Shown: positions 50,400 to 59,579, counted from the stretch's first letter. The stretch: 64,000 nucleotides of DNA from Haloterrigena salina JCM 13891 (GCF_000337495.1 NZ_AOIS01000058.1:21311-85310); one strand, 5' to 3'. The notes: generated by a model from the letters alone, not told the origin. Program-made: numbers and translations.

Positions 50400-51022
50400 C
50401 TCGTCTGTACGGTTACTCGATAGGGGTAAAAGGCCTACCATTTCCATCGACGGCCGGCAAAAATTGAACGATTCCCGACAGGGCCTTTCGGCATATCTGC
50501 CCTGAGAGACGCTGAACTGGGGGCATGTGTTCGAATCCGGAAATTCGGCGTATATAAACATTCGTCTTATGACGGGTCTATGAGTGGACAAAACGCAATT
50601 TTGTCTCGACGGCAGGGGTGACGGGTATCGACGAATGTGGAACTCTCGAGGCGAGGGCATCGCGGCGTACTGCGGATCGCTCGCGGGCGGGAAATCGAGT
50701 CGCGAACGCCCTCGAGACCGACGGGTCCACCCGCCGGGTCCGTCGCCGTCGCCTCGAGGGCAGTTCACGACGCTCGTCGACCGTTCCAGTCGACTCGCTC
50801 GGCGGTGGCGTCTCTCACGCCGGTGACACGGACGCGAGCGAGGGATAAAACGCCGATGACCGTTTCTGACAACCCACTAATGTTATCGGCGATTTCCGCC
50901 GAAATAACAGTCGAGACGGCTCGAGTAGACGGTCGGCGACCGACCGCCGGCCTGCGATCGGGATGGAGGTTCGACGATCGACGTCGAGTAGTTTTATCAT
51001 CGTCGTTGCCGTGGTCGAACGT
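50400..51022. other. intergenic region, 623 nt, with a possible small gene
   Basis: The region is divergent between icd and a small zinc-ribbon gene. An AT-rich GTATATAAAC at about 50550 looks like a TATA box reading right, about 28 nt before an ATG that gives only 13 codons. A GTG-started frame at 50618-50848 (76 residues, Arg-rich, about 73% G/C at third positions) is possible but lacks any family, so it is not called as a gene. A second AT-rich box lies at the right end. Confidence 0.4.
50990..50998 (+). promoter_or_regulatory. TATA-like box of the small zinc-ribbon gene
   Basis: AGTTTTATC is centred 29 nt before the ATG at 51023, which predicts a leaderless mRNA. Confidence 0.45.
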
Positions 51023-51136
51023 ATGCTGGAAACACCACACTACGCGGCGCGACACTGCCCTCACTGTGCGACGACGCTGTCGAACGTGCAGGGGGTCGCC
51101 GCCTGTCCGGAGTGTCAGTGGATCGATAGCGACTGA
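51023..51136 (+). CDS. small CPxC-type zinc-finger protein, 37 residues
   Basis: The protein starts [15 protein letters not shown] and has a second pair CPEC 15 residues later, giving a four-Cys zinc knuckle in 37 residues. Haloarchaea encode many such micro-zinc-finger proteins, some of them regulators of motility, biofilm or stress responses. The start is supported by a TATA-like box at 50990 and by the cysteine spacing directly after it. The specific role is unknown. Confidence 0.7.
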   Translation: MLETPHYAARHCPHCATTLSNVQGVAACPECQWIDSD

Positions 51137-51242
51137 CGCTCGCCGGTAGCGTCGGGGTCGGCCGTCGTCGCCTCCCGGTCGCGTTCCCGAGTCCCGTCGC
51201 CGAGGCGGAACCTCTTTTTGTCGACCGGTACAACCCCGGTGC

Positions 51243-52145
51243 ATGGCCGAATCCGAGGTGGACTTCGAGTCCGAGAAGTACGAGAAGCACCGCGAGGCGG
51301 GGAAAATCCTCGCACAGGTGCGCGAAGAGGCAGCCGAGCGCGTCGAGGTCGGCGCGAGTCACCTCGAAGTCGCCGAGTTCGCCGAGGACCGCATTCGGGA
51401 ACTCGGCGGCGAACCCGCCTTCCCGGTCAACATCTCGATCGACGAGGAGGCGGCCCACGCGACGCCCTCGATCGACGACGACACAACCTTCGGCGAGGAG
51501 ATGGTCAACTTGGACATCGGCGTCCACGTCGACGGCTGGCTGGCCGACACCGCCATCACCGTCGACCTCTCGGGCAACCCCGAACTCGCCGAGGCCTCTG
51601 AACAGGCCCTCGAGGCGGCCCTCGATATCATCGAACCGGGCGTCGACACGGGCGATATCGGCGCCGAGATCGAGGGCGTCATCGACGGCTACGGCTACAA
51701 CCCCGTCGTCAATCTGACCGGGCACGGACTGGGCCACTGGGAGCAACACACCAGCCCGAACATCCCTAACCGCGCCGTCTCGCAGGGGACGACGCTCGAG
51801 GTCGGTGACGTCGTCGCCATCGAACCGTTCGCGACCGACGGCGGCGGCAAGGTCAGCGAGGGCGCCAGCGAGGAAATTTTCGCCCTCGAGCGCGAGGGCT
51901 CGGTGCGCAACCGGCAGGCCCGCGACGCGTTGGAACAGATCACCGAGGAGTTCCGCACGCTGCCGTTCGCGACGCGGTGGCTCGAGACCGACCGGCCGGA
52001 GATGGCGCTGCGCCGTCTCAAGCGCAACGACATCGTCCACGGCTACCCCGTGTTGAAGGAGGACGACGGCTACCTCGTCAGCCAGAAGGAGCACACGATC
52101 ATTATCACCGAGGACGGCTGCGAAGTCACGACGGCGTCGGACTGA
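51243..52145 (+). CDS. map: methionine aminopeptidase, type II
   Basis: A 300-residue archaeal enzyme that removes the initiator Met from nascent proteins. Metal ligands are the Asp pair in NLDIGVHVDGWLADTA, His in NLTGHGLG, Glu in VVAIEPFAT and Glu in SQKEHTIIITEDG. The type II helical insertion (RNRQARDALEQITEEFRTLPFATRWL) is present. CCTCTTTTTG about 28 nt before the ATG fits a leaderless start. Confidence 0.97.
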   Translation: MAESEVDFESEKYEKHREAGKILAQVREEAAERVEVGASHLEVAEFAEDRIRELGGEPAFPVNISIDEEAAHATPSIDDDTTFGEEMVNLDIGVHVDGWLADTAITVDLSGNPELAEASEQALEAALDIIEPGVDTGDIGAEIEGVIDGYGYNPVVNLTGHGLGHWEQHTSPNIPNRAVSQGTTLEVGDVVAIEPFATDGGGKVSEGASEEIFALEREGSVRNRQARDALEQITEEFRTLPFATRWLETDRPEMALRRLKRNDIVHGYPVLKEDDGYLVSQKEHTIIITEDGCEVTTASD

Positions 52146-52274
52146 TCGTCGCAGCATCGACTCGAGCGGATCGCTATCACTGACGAGCGGTCGCGTCGAA
52201 AAGGGGGGGTGTAGGGGGGTCGCGGGAGACCGGCAACGAGGGCGGTTCGTAGCGCGGTCGTCGGTCGGTCGTTC

Positions 52275-52475
52275 TCAGGCGTTGTTCATCCGCTGGCTCG
52301 AGCGATTACCACACCGCTGACACTCAGCCACGCGGTAGGGTTCGCGCGAGAACTGTGCGTTTTCTTTCTTGAGACTTTCGGTTCGAATCTGGACGGACAC
52401 TTCGTGGAGCGTCTCGAGGTCGCAGTTGGTGCAGTGCTCGGTCATCCCGTTGAAGGAGTCGTCAGTCGTTGCCAT
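52275..52475 (-). CDS. DUF7835-like zinc beta-ribbon protein
   Basis: A 66-residue protein with two Cys pairs (HCTNCDLETLHEV and ECQRCGNRSS) that should form a zinc ribbon. Between them lies a charged loop QIRTESLKKENAQFSREPYRVA. The start at 52475 (MATTDDSFNGMTEHC) is preferred to 52499. Function is not known; small ribbons of this type are frequent in haloarchaea. Confidence 0.8.
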   Translation of the reverse strand: MATTDDSFNGMTEHCTNCDLETLHEVSVQIRTESLKKENAQFSREPYRVAECQRCGNRSSQRMNNA

Positions 52476-52726
52476 TACCGACCCCTTTCCGTAGTACAAG
52501 CTTAAATCCCTGTTTCATTTCGAGAACTGAGTCGAAAAATCGCAAGACGGCGTTATGGTGCTGATAAAACGCTTCGAGAGCGTTCTATATCGTTTATCGG
52601 CCTCTCTCGTACGGTTGTGCTGTTCTCCGATCCCTCTTGAAACCGACACGAAGTATTAGACATGAAGATAATCCTGAATAATTGCCGGAGTGAAACCCTT
52701 TAGGCTCTCCCACTCTTGTGTCAGGT

Positions 52727-53272
52727 ATGGATCAGGTGTTTGCACCCTGGCGGATCGACTGGATCAAGCGCGACGAGGGAAACCCCGACGTCGAGGACTG
52801 CGTCTTCTGTGAACTGCCCGCCCTTGAAACTGACAGGGAGAACCTGATCGTTGCCCGGAGCGAGCACGCGTTCGTGATGTTCAATAATTACCCGTACAAC
52901 CCGGGTCACGCGATGGTTATTCCTCATATGCATACCGGCGACTACACCGACCTCGACGGCGAGCAACTGCTCGATCACGCCCGCTTGAAACAGCGCACCT
53001 TCGACGCGCTCGAGGCCGGCCTCGAGCCGGACGGCTTCAACGCCGGCTTGAACCTCGGCGACGGGGCCGGCGGCTCCATCGACGACCACCTCCACACCCA
53101 CGTCGTGCCCCGCTGGGAGGGCGACACCAACTTCATGCCCGTCATCAGCGATACCACGGTGATCGTCGAGGCGCTCGAGGATACCTACGAGCGCGTTCGC
53201 GAGGCGTTCGCCGAACAGGCGGGTGCCACCGTTCCCGACCAGGACAGCGCCGTCGTCTTCGAGTTCGAGTAG
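52727..53272 (+). CDS. HIT family hydrolase
   Basis: A 181-residue histidine-triad protein. The active-site motif HLHTHVVPRW has the three histidines. The N terminus MDQVFAPWRIDWI and CVFCELP are typical of the archaeal/bacterial HIT branch acting on AMP- or ADP-linked substrates such as Ap4A. A GTG three codons upstream is also in frame. The upstream 250 nt (52476-52726) is AT-rich, with no gene. Confidence 0.93.
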   Translation: MDQVFAPWRIDWIKRDEGNPDVEDCVFCELPALETDRENLIVARSEHAFVMFNNYPYNPGHAMVIPHMHTGDYTDLDGEQLLDHARLKQRTFDALEAGLEPDGFNAGLNLGDGAGGSIDDHLHTHVVPRWEGDTNFMPVISDTTVIVEALEDTYERVREAFAEQAGATVPDQDSAVVFEFE

Positions 53273-53351
53273 CGCCGTCCGGCTCGTTTTAGGCCCTCCG
53301 GTGCGACTGCCGGCCGAATCCTTGTGCGCGTCTCCGTCGAACGTCGAACGC

Positions 53352-54242
53352 GTGTACGTCCTGACCCGACTCGAGGAACTGATCGCGGCGTATCTCTCCC
53401 TGCTGGACAACGTCGCGACCTTCCTGCTAACGTTCGCGCTGGTGTACGCGTTCGGTCGCGTCGTCGTCCGACCGCTCGTGAGCGCCGCGCTGGACTATCG
53501 AGACACGGAACGGACCCTCCAGCGGGGCCTCGAGCGCGTCGTGGCATTCGGCGTGATCACCGCGGCGATCGTGGTCGGTCTCTCGATCGCCGGTCTCAGC
53601 TTCGTCCTCGATCGCGCGGCGATCCTCGTTGCGGCGCTGACGGTCGCGCTCGGTTTCGCCGCGCAGAACGTCGTTGGCAACTTCGTCAGCGGCGCGTTCA
53701 TCGTCACCGATCCGAGCTTCAACATCGGCGATTGGATCCGGTGGTCGGATCAGGAAGGGATCATCGAGGACATCAGCTTCCGGTCGACGCGGGTCCGAAC
53801 GCTCGACAACGAGACCATCACGGTGCCGAATTCGGAACTGACCGCGAACGCGGTTACCAACGCCGTCCTCAACGACCGACTCCGGCTGACCTTCCCGATC
53901 GCGGTCAGTTACGACGACGATCTCGACGCCGTCACCCGGATTTTGACCGACGCGGCTGTCGACCACCCCGATATCCTCGCGGACCCGCAGCCGACCGCTC
54001 GAATTGCAGCCCTCGACGACGCAGTGCAGGTCGTCGCCTCGTTCTGGATCGCCGATCCCGACAGCAGTACCTACGCTCGCGTTCGCTCGGAGTACGCCCG
54101 CGAAATCGTCGATCGGCTCGAGCGCGAGGGGATCGATCTCGCCGCCGCGACCCCGCAGGCGCTCGAGCAGTCCGTCGCCGCGGGGCCGCGATCGGCGAGT
54201 CACGCGAGGACGGACGATACCGGCAGCGGAACCGACGAGTAA
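53352..54242 (+). CDS. MscS family mechanosensitive channel
   Basis: A 296-residue channel. Three membrane helices are visible (NVATFLLTFALVYAFGRVVV; VVAFGVITAAIVVGLSIAGL; ILVAALTVALGFAAQNVVGNFVSGAFI). The third is the pore helix with the Gly/Ala pattern of MscS. The beta domain follows (GDWIRWSDQEGIIEDISFRSTRVRTLDNETITVPNSEL). It opens on membrane tension during hypo-osmotic shock. A GTG start at 53352 (VYVLTRLEEL) is used since no ATG fits; an alternative TTG lies upstream. Confidence 0.9.
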   Translation: MYVLTRLEELIAAYLSLLDNVATFLLTFALVYAFGRVVVRPLVSAALDYRDTERTLQRGLERVVAFGVITAAIVVGLSIAGLSFVLDRAAILVAALTVALGFAAQNVVGNFVSGAFIVTDPSFNIGDWIRWSDQEGIIEDISFRSTRVRTLDNETITVPNSELTANAVTNAVLNDRLRLTFPIAVSYDDDLDAVTRILTDAAVDHPDILADPQPTARIAALDDAVQVVASFWIADPDSSTYARVRSEYAREIVDRLEREGIDLAAATPQALEQSVAAGPRSASHARTDDTGSGTDE

Positions 54243-54301
54243 CGGCTCGCACGGCGGGTGGACCGGACACTTTTAGTGGTCGTTGTCGTGCGTTCGGTAG
54301 C

Positions 54302-54712
54302 ATGGAGTACGAAGTCGTTCACACCGACGACATCCCGATGACGGATCTCTCCGAGAGCAACGAGGTCCCGCCAGACCTGCGAATCCGCGCGCTCGACGAG
54401 GTTCTGGGAACCGACGACGTCCACCTCAAACTCTGGTACTTCGATCCCGGCGAGGAAATTCGGTACCACGCCCACGCCGAACAGGAGGAGCTCTACTACG
54501 TCCTCGAGGGCGAGTTCTCGCTGAAACTCGGTCGCTCGGGCGAGGAGGAGTACGTCGAGGCCGGTCCGGGAACGTTCTGGATCGCCAAACCCGAGATCGG
54601 CCACGGCCACCGCAACGTCGGCGACGAGGAGGGCGTCGTGCTCGCTATCGGCGCCCCGGCCGTCGAGGATCCGGGGGTGGATCCCCACGGACTCGACGCG
54701 GAGGACGGGTAG
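54302..54712 (+). CDS. cupin-domain protein
   Basis: A 136-residue single-domain cupin. EEIRYHAHAEQEELYYVLEGEFSLKLG is the metal-binding motif 1 and PGTFWIAKPEIGHGHRNVGDEEGVVLAIGAP is motif 2. A CTTTTAG box lies about 28 nt before the ATG. The substrate is unknown. Confidence 0.88.
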   Translation: MEYEVVHTDDIPMTDLSESNEVPPDLRIRALDEVLGTDDVHLKLWYFDPGEEIRYHAHAEQEELYYVLEGEFSLKLGRSGEEEYVEAGPGTFWIAKPEIGHGHRNVGDEEGVVLAIGAPAVEDPGVDPHGLDAEDG

Positions 54713-54733
54713 CAGACCTTACGCCGCGCCAGT

Positions 54734-54970
54734 TCAGGCGTACGTTTGCTCGAGGTAGTCGACGATCCGTTCGGATTCGGCCATCGTGACGCCGTACTCG
54801 TCGTCGACGATGACCGGCACCTGCCGCTGGCCGGAGATCCGCTTGACCTCGTTGCGCTTCGAGTGGAGTCCCTCGACCCAGACGCTGTCGTAGTCGACGT
54901 CGAGCTCGTCGAGGCGGTCGGCGACGAGTTCGCAGTACGGACAGCCCTCGAGTTGGTACAGCGTAACCAT
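54734..54970 (-). CDS. glutaredoxin-like / GST N-terminal domain protein
   Basis: A 78-residue thioredoxin-fold protein with the redox motif CPYC (YQLEGCPYCELVADRLDEL) and the cis-proline segment QVPVIVDDEYG followed by MAESERIVDYLEQTY. It likely handles thiol exchange with gamma-glutamylcysteine or protein partners. The long upstream extension is not conserved-looking, and the ATG at 54970 directly precedes the first strand. Confidence 0.92.
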   Translation of the reverse strand: MVTLYQLEGCPYCELVADRLDELDVDYDSVWVEGLHSKRNEVKRISGQRQVPVIVDDEYGVTMAESERIVDYLEQTYA

Positions 54971-55097
54971 ATCCGCGTATTCGGTGCGGATCGCCAAAAG
55001 GGTGGGTGGCGCTCGCTCGCGGTCGCCCCAGGGCCGCTCATCATCGCCGTTCTGCCGGGGCACGGGAACTTTTGTTGCTGCCCGAAGCAGTCCGGGT

Positions 55098-55577
55098 ATG
55101 CCACCGACTGAGGGCGACGAACTCCCCGACTTCGAGGCACTGCTGTGCGACGGCGAGACGTTCCGTTCGACGGCGCTGTCCGCGGCGCTCGGCGAGCGCG
55201 GCGGCGTCGTGATCTGTACCGGGTTCGCGTTCAGCGCGATCGCGCAGAACTGGTGGAAACGGTTCGTCCGGGCCGGCTGGGGAGCGTTCGAGGACGTCGC
55301 GGTGGTGGGCGTCAGCCGAGACGGTCCCTACGCGCAGAACGCGTTCCTGCGCTGGCTGGACGAGCCCGCGTTTCGCTTCTTCGCAGACGTCAACGGTGAG
55401 GTGAGCGAGTCGCTCGGTTTACTGGCCGACCGTGATCACATGGCTAACGTCTCAACGCCGTGGCGTTCAGCATTCGTCGTCGACGCCGATCGAGACGTTC
55501 GGTACGCGTTCGTCGCGGACGACTGGATCTCGCCGTTACCGCGCGAGGAGATCGAGGACGCAGCCGCGAGTCTCTAG
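55098..55577 (+). CDS. redoxin-like protein without the peroxidatic cysteine
   Basis: A 159-residue peroxiredoxin/redoxin-fold protein (DELPDFEALLCDGETFRSTALSAAL; VAVVGVSRDGPYAQNAFLRWLDEPAFRFFADVNGEVSESLGL; RSAFVVDADRDVRYAFVADDW). Where family members have the peroxidatic Cys after a PxxxT motif, the sequence reads TGFAFSAIAQNWW. Cysteines at 17 and 40 are in other positions. It may have lost peroxidase activity or use an alternative thiol. An AACTTTTGTT box lies 28 nt upstream. Confidence 0.8.
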   Translation: MPPTEGDELPDFEALLCDGETFRSTALSAALGERGGVVICTGFAFSAIAQNWWKRFVRAGWGAFEDVAVVGVSRDGPYAQNAFLRWLDEPAFRFFADVNGEVSESLGLLADRDHMANVSTPWRSAFVVDADRDVRYAFVADDWISPLPREEIEDAAASL

Positions 55578-55599
55578 ACCGGACGCCGAGGGCGAAAAA

Positions 55600-56853
55600 T
55601 CAGACCGGCTCGCCGAACGCGTACATCGTCTCGTGGGCCGTTACCTCGAGGTCGACGAAGTCGCCGGGCTCGAGGCCGTACTCGCTCGCGTTCTGGACGA
55701 TAACCTGCCGGTAGGCGGAGTCGCGACACTTCACGGAGTCGGCGGTCCCCTGCTCGACGACGAGACAGTCCTCGCGGACCTCGCCGACCATGTCGGCGTA
55801 GGCCTCGCGGACGATCTCGCGCTTGGCTTCGCTCATCTCCTTGGAGCGTTCCTTCTTGACCGTGCCGCCCAGCCCCTTCATCTCGGCGGCGTCCGTGCCG
55901 GGGCGCTTCGAGAAGCGGGTGACGTTGATCTTTTCGGGCCGGGTCTCGCGCAGCAGCGCCATCGACTGGGCGTGATCGCGGTCGGTCTCGGTGGGGAAGC
56001 CGACGATGAAGTCCGTCGAGAGCGTCCAGTAGTCCAGGGCGTCGTCAAAGGTCTCGACGACCTCGACGTACTCGTCGACCTGGTGCTGGCGGCGCATGTC
56101 CCCGAGCACGTCGTTCGAGCCGGACTGGACGGGCGCGTGCAGGAAGTCGTAGAGCTCCTCGTTTTCGGCGAAGACCTCGGCGAGTTCCTCGCGGATGCCG
56201 TGGACGCCCTTCGGATTGGCCATCCCCACGCGCACGCGGAAGTCGCCCTCGATCTCGCAGATTTCAGAGAGCAGTCGGTGGAGCTTCCGATCGCCCTCGT
56301 CCCAGCCGTAGACGCCGGTGTCCTGACCCGTAATCCGAATTTCCTTCGCGCCGGCGTGGATCAGCGCACGGGCCTTCTCGACGTTCTCCTCGATCGGGGG
56401 CGAGTCGATCTTGCCCGTCGCTTGCTTGGTGATGCAGTACGAACAGTCGGACATGCAGCCCCGGGCGATGGGGAGAATGCCGACGACGCCGTCCAGAATC
56501 GGCTCGGCGTCGGGGGTCGTCGTCGGACACTCGCCGTTGGTGACCGCCTCCGGCACCTCGTCCCAGTGGAGCACCTGACCGTCGACGTCGGCCGCGCGGA
56601 ACTCCTCGCCCTGCGCGAGGGCCATACAGCCGGTGATAAAGAGGTCCGCGGTCTCCTCGGAGAGCTCCTCGGCCCGCCGGAGCATGTTCCGCTCGGTCTT
56701 CTCGACGACGGTACAGGTGTTGAGGATGGCGACGTCGGCTTCGTCCGCACCGTCGACGCGGTAATGGCCCGCATCGCGGAGCCGGCGCTCGATCTCGCGG
56801 CTTTCCCCGCGGTTGGACGTACAGCCGTAGGTTTCGATGTGATACCGGGCCAT
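55600..56853 (-). CDS. tRNA threonylcarbamoyladenosine methylthiotransferase (MtaB/CDKAL1-like)
   Basis: A 417-residue radical-SAM enzyme. The N-terminal UPF0004 domain has Cys in YGCTSNRGES, NTCTVVEKTE and ITGCMA, binding one cluster. The radical-SAM motif is CMSDCSYC. A TRAM domain closes the protein (VVEQGTADSVKCRDSAYRQVIV...GDFVDLEVTAH). It converts t6A37 to ms2t6A37 in tRNAs reading ANN codons. The ATG at 56853 is preferred over 56922 because YHIETYGC is the conserved start. Confidence 0.95.
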   Translation of the reverse strand: MARYHIETYGCTSNRGESREIERRLRDAGHYRVDGADEADVAILNTCTVVEKTERNMLRRAEELSEETADLFITGCMALAQGEEFRAADVDGQVLHWDEVPEAVTNGECPTTTPDAEPILDGVVGILPIARGCMSDCSYCITKQATGKIDSPPIEENVEKARALIHAGAKEIRITGQDTGVYGWDEGDRKLHRLLSEICEIEGDFRVRVGMANPKGVHGIREELAEVFAENEELYDFLHAPVQSGSNDVLGDMRRQHQVDEYVEVVETFDDALDYWTLSTDFIVGFPTETDRDHAQSMALLRETRPEKINVTRFSKRPGTDAAEMKGLGGTVKKERSKEMSEAKREIVREAYADMVGEVREDCLVVEQGTADSVKCRDSAYRQVIVQNASEYGLEPGDFVDLEVTAHETMYAFGEPV

Positions 56854-57006
56854 TCGCTTGCACGTGTTTCGGGCCTGGGACGGCAAAAGCGCGACGAATC
56901 CGGCCCGTCCCGTTCGTGCCATTCGCTCTCGAGGCTCGGTCGCGAACGGCGTCTCCCAGTAGCGCGGGGCGAATCGCGTCGTTTCCGAGGAGCGAACGTC
57001 CGCTGT

Positions 57007-57153
57007 TTACAGCCGTCGGCGGCGCAGACTGTCGATCGCGAGTTCGACGTACTCGGTGAACGAGACGGTGGGCGTTCCGGGCAGGTAGACCGGGAGGTCG
57101 GGCTCCTCGAGTCGAACGTCGGTGATGGGGTCTCTGGGTTCGGTTGCGTCCAT
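57007..57153 (-). CDS. small conserved-looking protein, 48 residues
   Basis: The frame runs from MDATEPRDPITDVRLEEP to DSLRRRRL. It has haloarchaeal codon use, an acidic N-terminal half and a basic C-terminal tail with a PVYLPGTPTVSFTEYVELAI middle part. It lies alone between the methylthiotransferase and the next gene, with an AT-rich stretch upstream (57180-57225) that can hold its promoter. No family is named. Confidence 0.55.
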   Translation of the reverse strand: MDATEPRDPITDVRLEEPDLPVYLPGTPTVSFTEYVELAIDSLRRRRL

Positions 57154-57264
57154 GTCTCGGTTTCGAGTCGAAGCGGTTTAACGAATTCGAAAATATTGTT
57201 CTCCTCTCCCTGAATAACGATCGTTATTGAGCAACCATCGCACGGTAGCGGACGCCGCGGAATC

Positions 57265-57585
57265 TCAGGGCTCGTCCTCGGCGAGCGCCTCGAGCGCCTC
57301 CCGGCCGACGTGAATCGTCCGGCGGCCGGTCGGCGCCGCCGTGATGAGGACGCCGGGAGCAAAGTCGGGCTCGCCGTTGTCGTCGTAGAGTTCGTCGGGA
57401 GCCGTCCCGATCCGAACCGACTCACGGATCGCGAACATCGCCTCCCGGACGGCGTCGCTCCGATCGTCCGCGTCGGCGACGTCTAGGGACTCGAACTCCT
57501 CGTCGCGGGTCGCGAGTCGCTCGCGGACGCGGTCGACGTGGTCGGCGGGAGCCGCGGAATCGTAGATGTAGGATTGGACGCGCAT
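57265..57585 (-). CDS. hypothetical protein
   Basis: A 106-residue acidic protein opening MRVQSYIYDSAAPADHVDRVRERLATRDEEFESLDV and closing GVLITAAPTGRRTIHVGREALEALAEDEP. The pattern suggests an alpha/beta fold with no cysteine, signal or membrane part. It lies 71 nt downstream of the AI-2E transporter gene on the same strand, so co-transcription is possible. Not recognised. Confidence 0.65.
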   Translation of the reverse strand: MRVQSYIYDSAAPADHVDRVRERLATRDEEFESLDVADADDRSDAVREAMFAIRESVRIGTAPDELYDDNGEPDFAPGVLITAAPTGRRTIHVGREALEALAEDEP

Positions 57586-57656
57586 ACTCGCGGTACGGCC
57601 CGGACGGCCTTGAACGCTGGCGAACGCCCGGACGCAGCCGCGAAGGTCGAGCCGAC

Positions 57657-58676
57657 TCAGCCGCCGAACCGCTCTCTCTCGAGGCGTTCGTAATTGTCGT
57701 GGAAGACGGTCAGCGTGGCCCGGAGCGCGCCGAGGATCACCGGCCCGAAGAACAGCCCCATGAAGCCGAAGGCGTAGGCGCCGCCGAGAACGCCGACGAT
57801 GATGACCGCGGGGTTCAGTTCGGCGTAGCGGTCGACGACGACCGGCCGCAGGTAGTCGTCCGAGAGGCCGACGATGACGGTGCTGTAGACGAACAGCCCC
57901 ACGGCCAGCAGCGGTTCGCCGGTCGCCAGTAGGAAGACGACGGCGGGCCCCCAGACGAGGAAGGTGCCGATGATCGGAATCAGCGCGAGGACGACCATGA
58001 TGACCGTCCAGAACGCGGCGTTCGGGATTCCGGTGGCGATCAGCCCGATCCCCGCGAGCAGTCCCTGCACGAGGGCGATGAGGACGTGGCCGATGAGGAC
58101 GGCCTGCATGACCTCGTCGAGTTCTTCGTAGAGGTCGTCCTGTACGTCGTCCGGGAGCGGCGTCCGCTTCCGGATCCAGCCGATGAGATTGTTCCCGTCC
58201 TTGAGCAGGTAGTACAGCAGGAACAGCGCCAGTCCGAAGCCGATCAGCGCGTGGGTGAGCGCGCTCAACCACGCGGTCGACTGCTCGAGTACCATCTGTC
58301 CGCCCTGCCGGGCCGCGTCCATCAGCGAGGACATCAGATCGACGCTCACCCCCGTCTGCTCCTGGATGAACGATTCGACCTCCGTGAGGCTGACGGAGTC
58401 GGTGTTGAGGTTTTCCACGATCCTCGTGGCGTCCTGGATGACGACCGTGAGGACGATCGCGAGCGGGATCACGAAGCCGGTGATCGTCAGTAAGACGAGC
58501 GCCATCGCGGCGATCGTCGGCGAGGTCCGCTGCTCGAGGCGGCGCTGGAGCGGGCGGAGAATGTACGCGAGGAGCACGGCGATGAGGGCGTACTGGAGAA
58601 ACGGCGCGATGAGCAGCCACGAGAGGAAGGCCAAAACCGCGACGAGTGCCAGGAGAAATCCCTTACTGATGTTCAC
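57657..58676 (-). CDS. AI-2E family transporter
   Basis: A 339-residue membrane protein with about seven helices. The N-terminal ILRPLQRRLEQRTSPTIAAMALVLLTI, the middle VQGLLAGIGLIATGIPNAAFW, IIGTFLVWGPAVVFLLATG and the C-terminal VDRYAELNPAVIIVGVLGGAYAFGFMGLFFGPVILG are hallmarks of the AI-2E/TqsA family. Members export small molecules or exchange ions; some archaeal ones may be sodium-linked. Length is normal. Confidence 0.92.
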   Translation of the reverse strand: MNISKGFLLALVAVLAFLSWLLIAPFLQYALIAVLLAYILRPLQRRLEQRTSPTIAAMALVLLTITGFVIPLAIVLTVVIQDATRIVENLNTDSVSLTEVESFIQEQTGVSVDLMSSLMDAARQGGQMVLEQSTAWLSALTHALIGFGLALFLLYYLLKDGNNLIGWIRKRTPLPDDVQDDLYEELDEVMQAVLIGHVLIALVQGLLAGIGLIATGIPNAAFWTVIMVVLALIPIIGTFLVWGPAVVFLLATGEPLLAVGLFVYSTVIVGLSDDYLRPVVVDRYAELNPAVIIVGVLGGAYAFGFMGLFFGPVILGALRATLTVFHDNYERLERERFGG

Positions 58677-58841
58677 ATGAATAGTTTCCGCGAACGCCGA
58701 AATAAAGGTAGGGGCAAATCACTGGCACGCGCAACGGACTCTGCCGTTCGCGCGAGGGACCGAGCCGACCTATTCGCGCCGCGGACAGTCGCGCTCGCTC
58801 TCACACGGCTTCAAGGTGCTGGTTCGCTTACGTCGGAGGGA

Positions 58842-59579
58842 ATGTCGACCCAGCTCGATCCCCTCTCCCTCTCTGCCGATCTGCTCTACGCGGTCAAGAC
58901 CGAGGGCGATACCGACTGGTTGCGAGACCACCTCGCGACGCTCGAGCGATCGCGCCTCGACCGGGCCCTCGAGCGCCGGACCGCGAAATTGGCGTTCTGG
59001 CTCAACTGTTACAACGCCTACACCCAGTTGCTCCTCGAGGAGGGGGACGAACTCGACGGCGAGGCGGGTCGCCTCGAGCGCTGGAAGTTCGTCTCCCGGG
59101 ATCGGATCCCGATCAGCGGCGTTCGCCTCAGCCTCGCGGACATCGAACACGGCATGCTTCGGCGGTCGAAACATCCCTGGGGGCTCGGCTACGTCCCGCG
59201 GCCGTTTCCCTCGTCGTTCGAACGGCGGTACCGCCTCCCCGAGTGCGACCCGCGGATCCACTTCGCCATCAGCCACTGCGCCGAGCCCTCGCCGCCGATC
59301 ACGACCTACTCGCCGCCCGACGTGGACGCGGAACTGGACGTCGCCGTCGAGTGGTTCATAGAGGAGACCGTCACGTACGACGCCGACGCCAACGCCGCCA
59401 CCGTCCCGCGACTCTTCCGTCGCTACCGCGGCGATTTCGGCGGCAAGCGCGGGATCGTCTCGTTTCTCAGGACCTACGACGCGATCCCGGCGGAGCGACG
59501 CCCGTCGCTCGAGTACGAATCGGCGACCCGGACGCCGGACGTCGACTTCGACGCCGATTCGGACGCGTTTCGGCCGTAG
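58842..59579 (+). CDS. DUF547 domain protein
   Basis: A 245-residue protein. KLAFWLNCYNAYTQLLL is the typical DUF547 signature, followed by SLADIEHGMLRRSKHPWGLGYV, DPRIHFAISHCAEPSPPITTYSP and RRYRGDFGGKRGIVSFL. The His-Cys in ISHCAEPSP and nearby residues are conserved in the family and may be catalytic, but the function is not established. The ATG at 58842 is chosen because an upstream extension is basic and unlike the family. Confidence 0.87.
   Translation: MSTQLDPLSLSADLLYAVKTEGDTDWLRDHLATLERSRLDRALERRTAKLAFWLNCYNAYTQLLLEEGDELDGEAGRLERWKFVSRDRIPISGVRLSLADIEHGMLRRSKHPWGLGYVPRPFPSSFERRYRLPECDPRIHFAISHCAEPSPPITTYSPPDVDAELDVAVEWFIEETVTYDADANAATVPRLFRRYRGDFGGKRGIVSFLRTYDAIPAERRPSLEYESATRTPDVDFDADSDAFRP

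Noticed and set aside
50400..50768. N-terminal extension of isocitrate dehydrogenase
   Set aside because: The extra 123 residues are unlike the enzyme; the family starts at MSYDKIEVPDAGEK and the upstream DNA looks like promoter sequence.
50618..50848. A GTG-started 76-residue frame downstream of a TATA-like box
   Set aside because: Codon use is moderately plausible, but the box points to an ATG that yields only 13 codons, the protein is Arg-rich and has no family; mentioned in the intergenic entry only.
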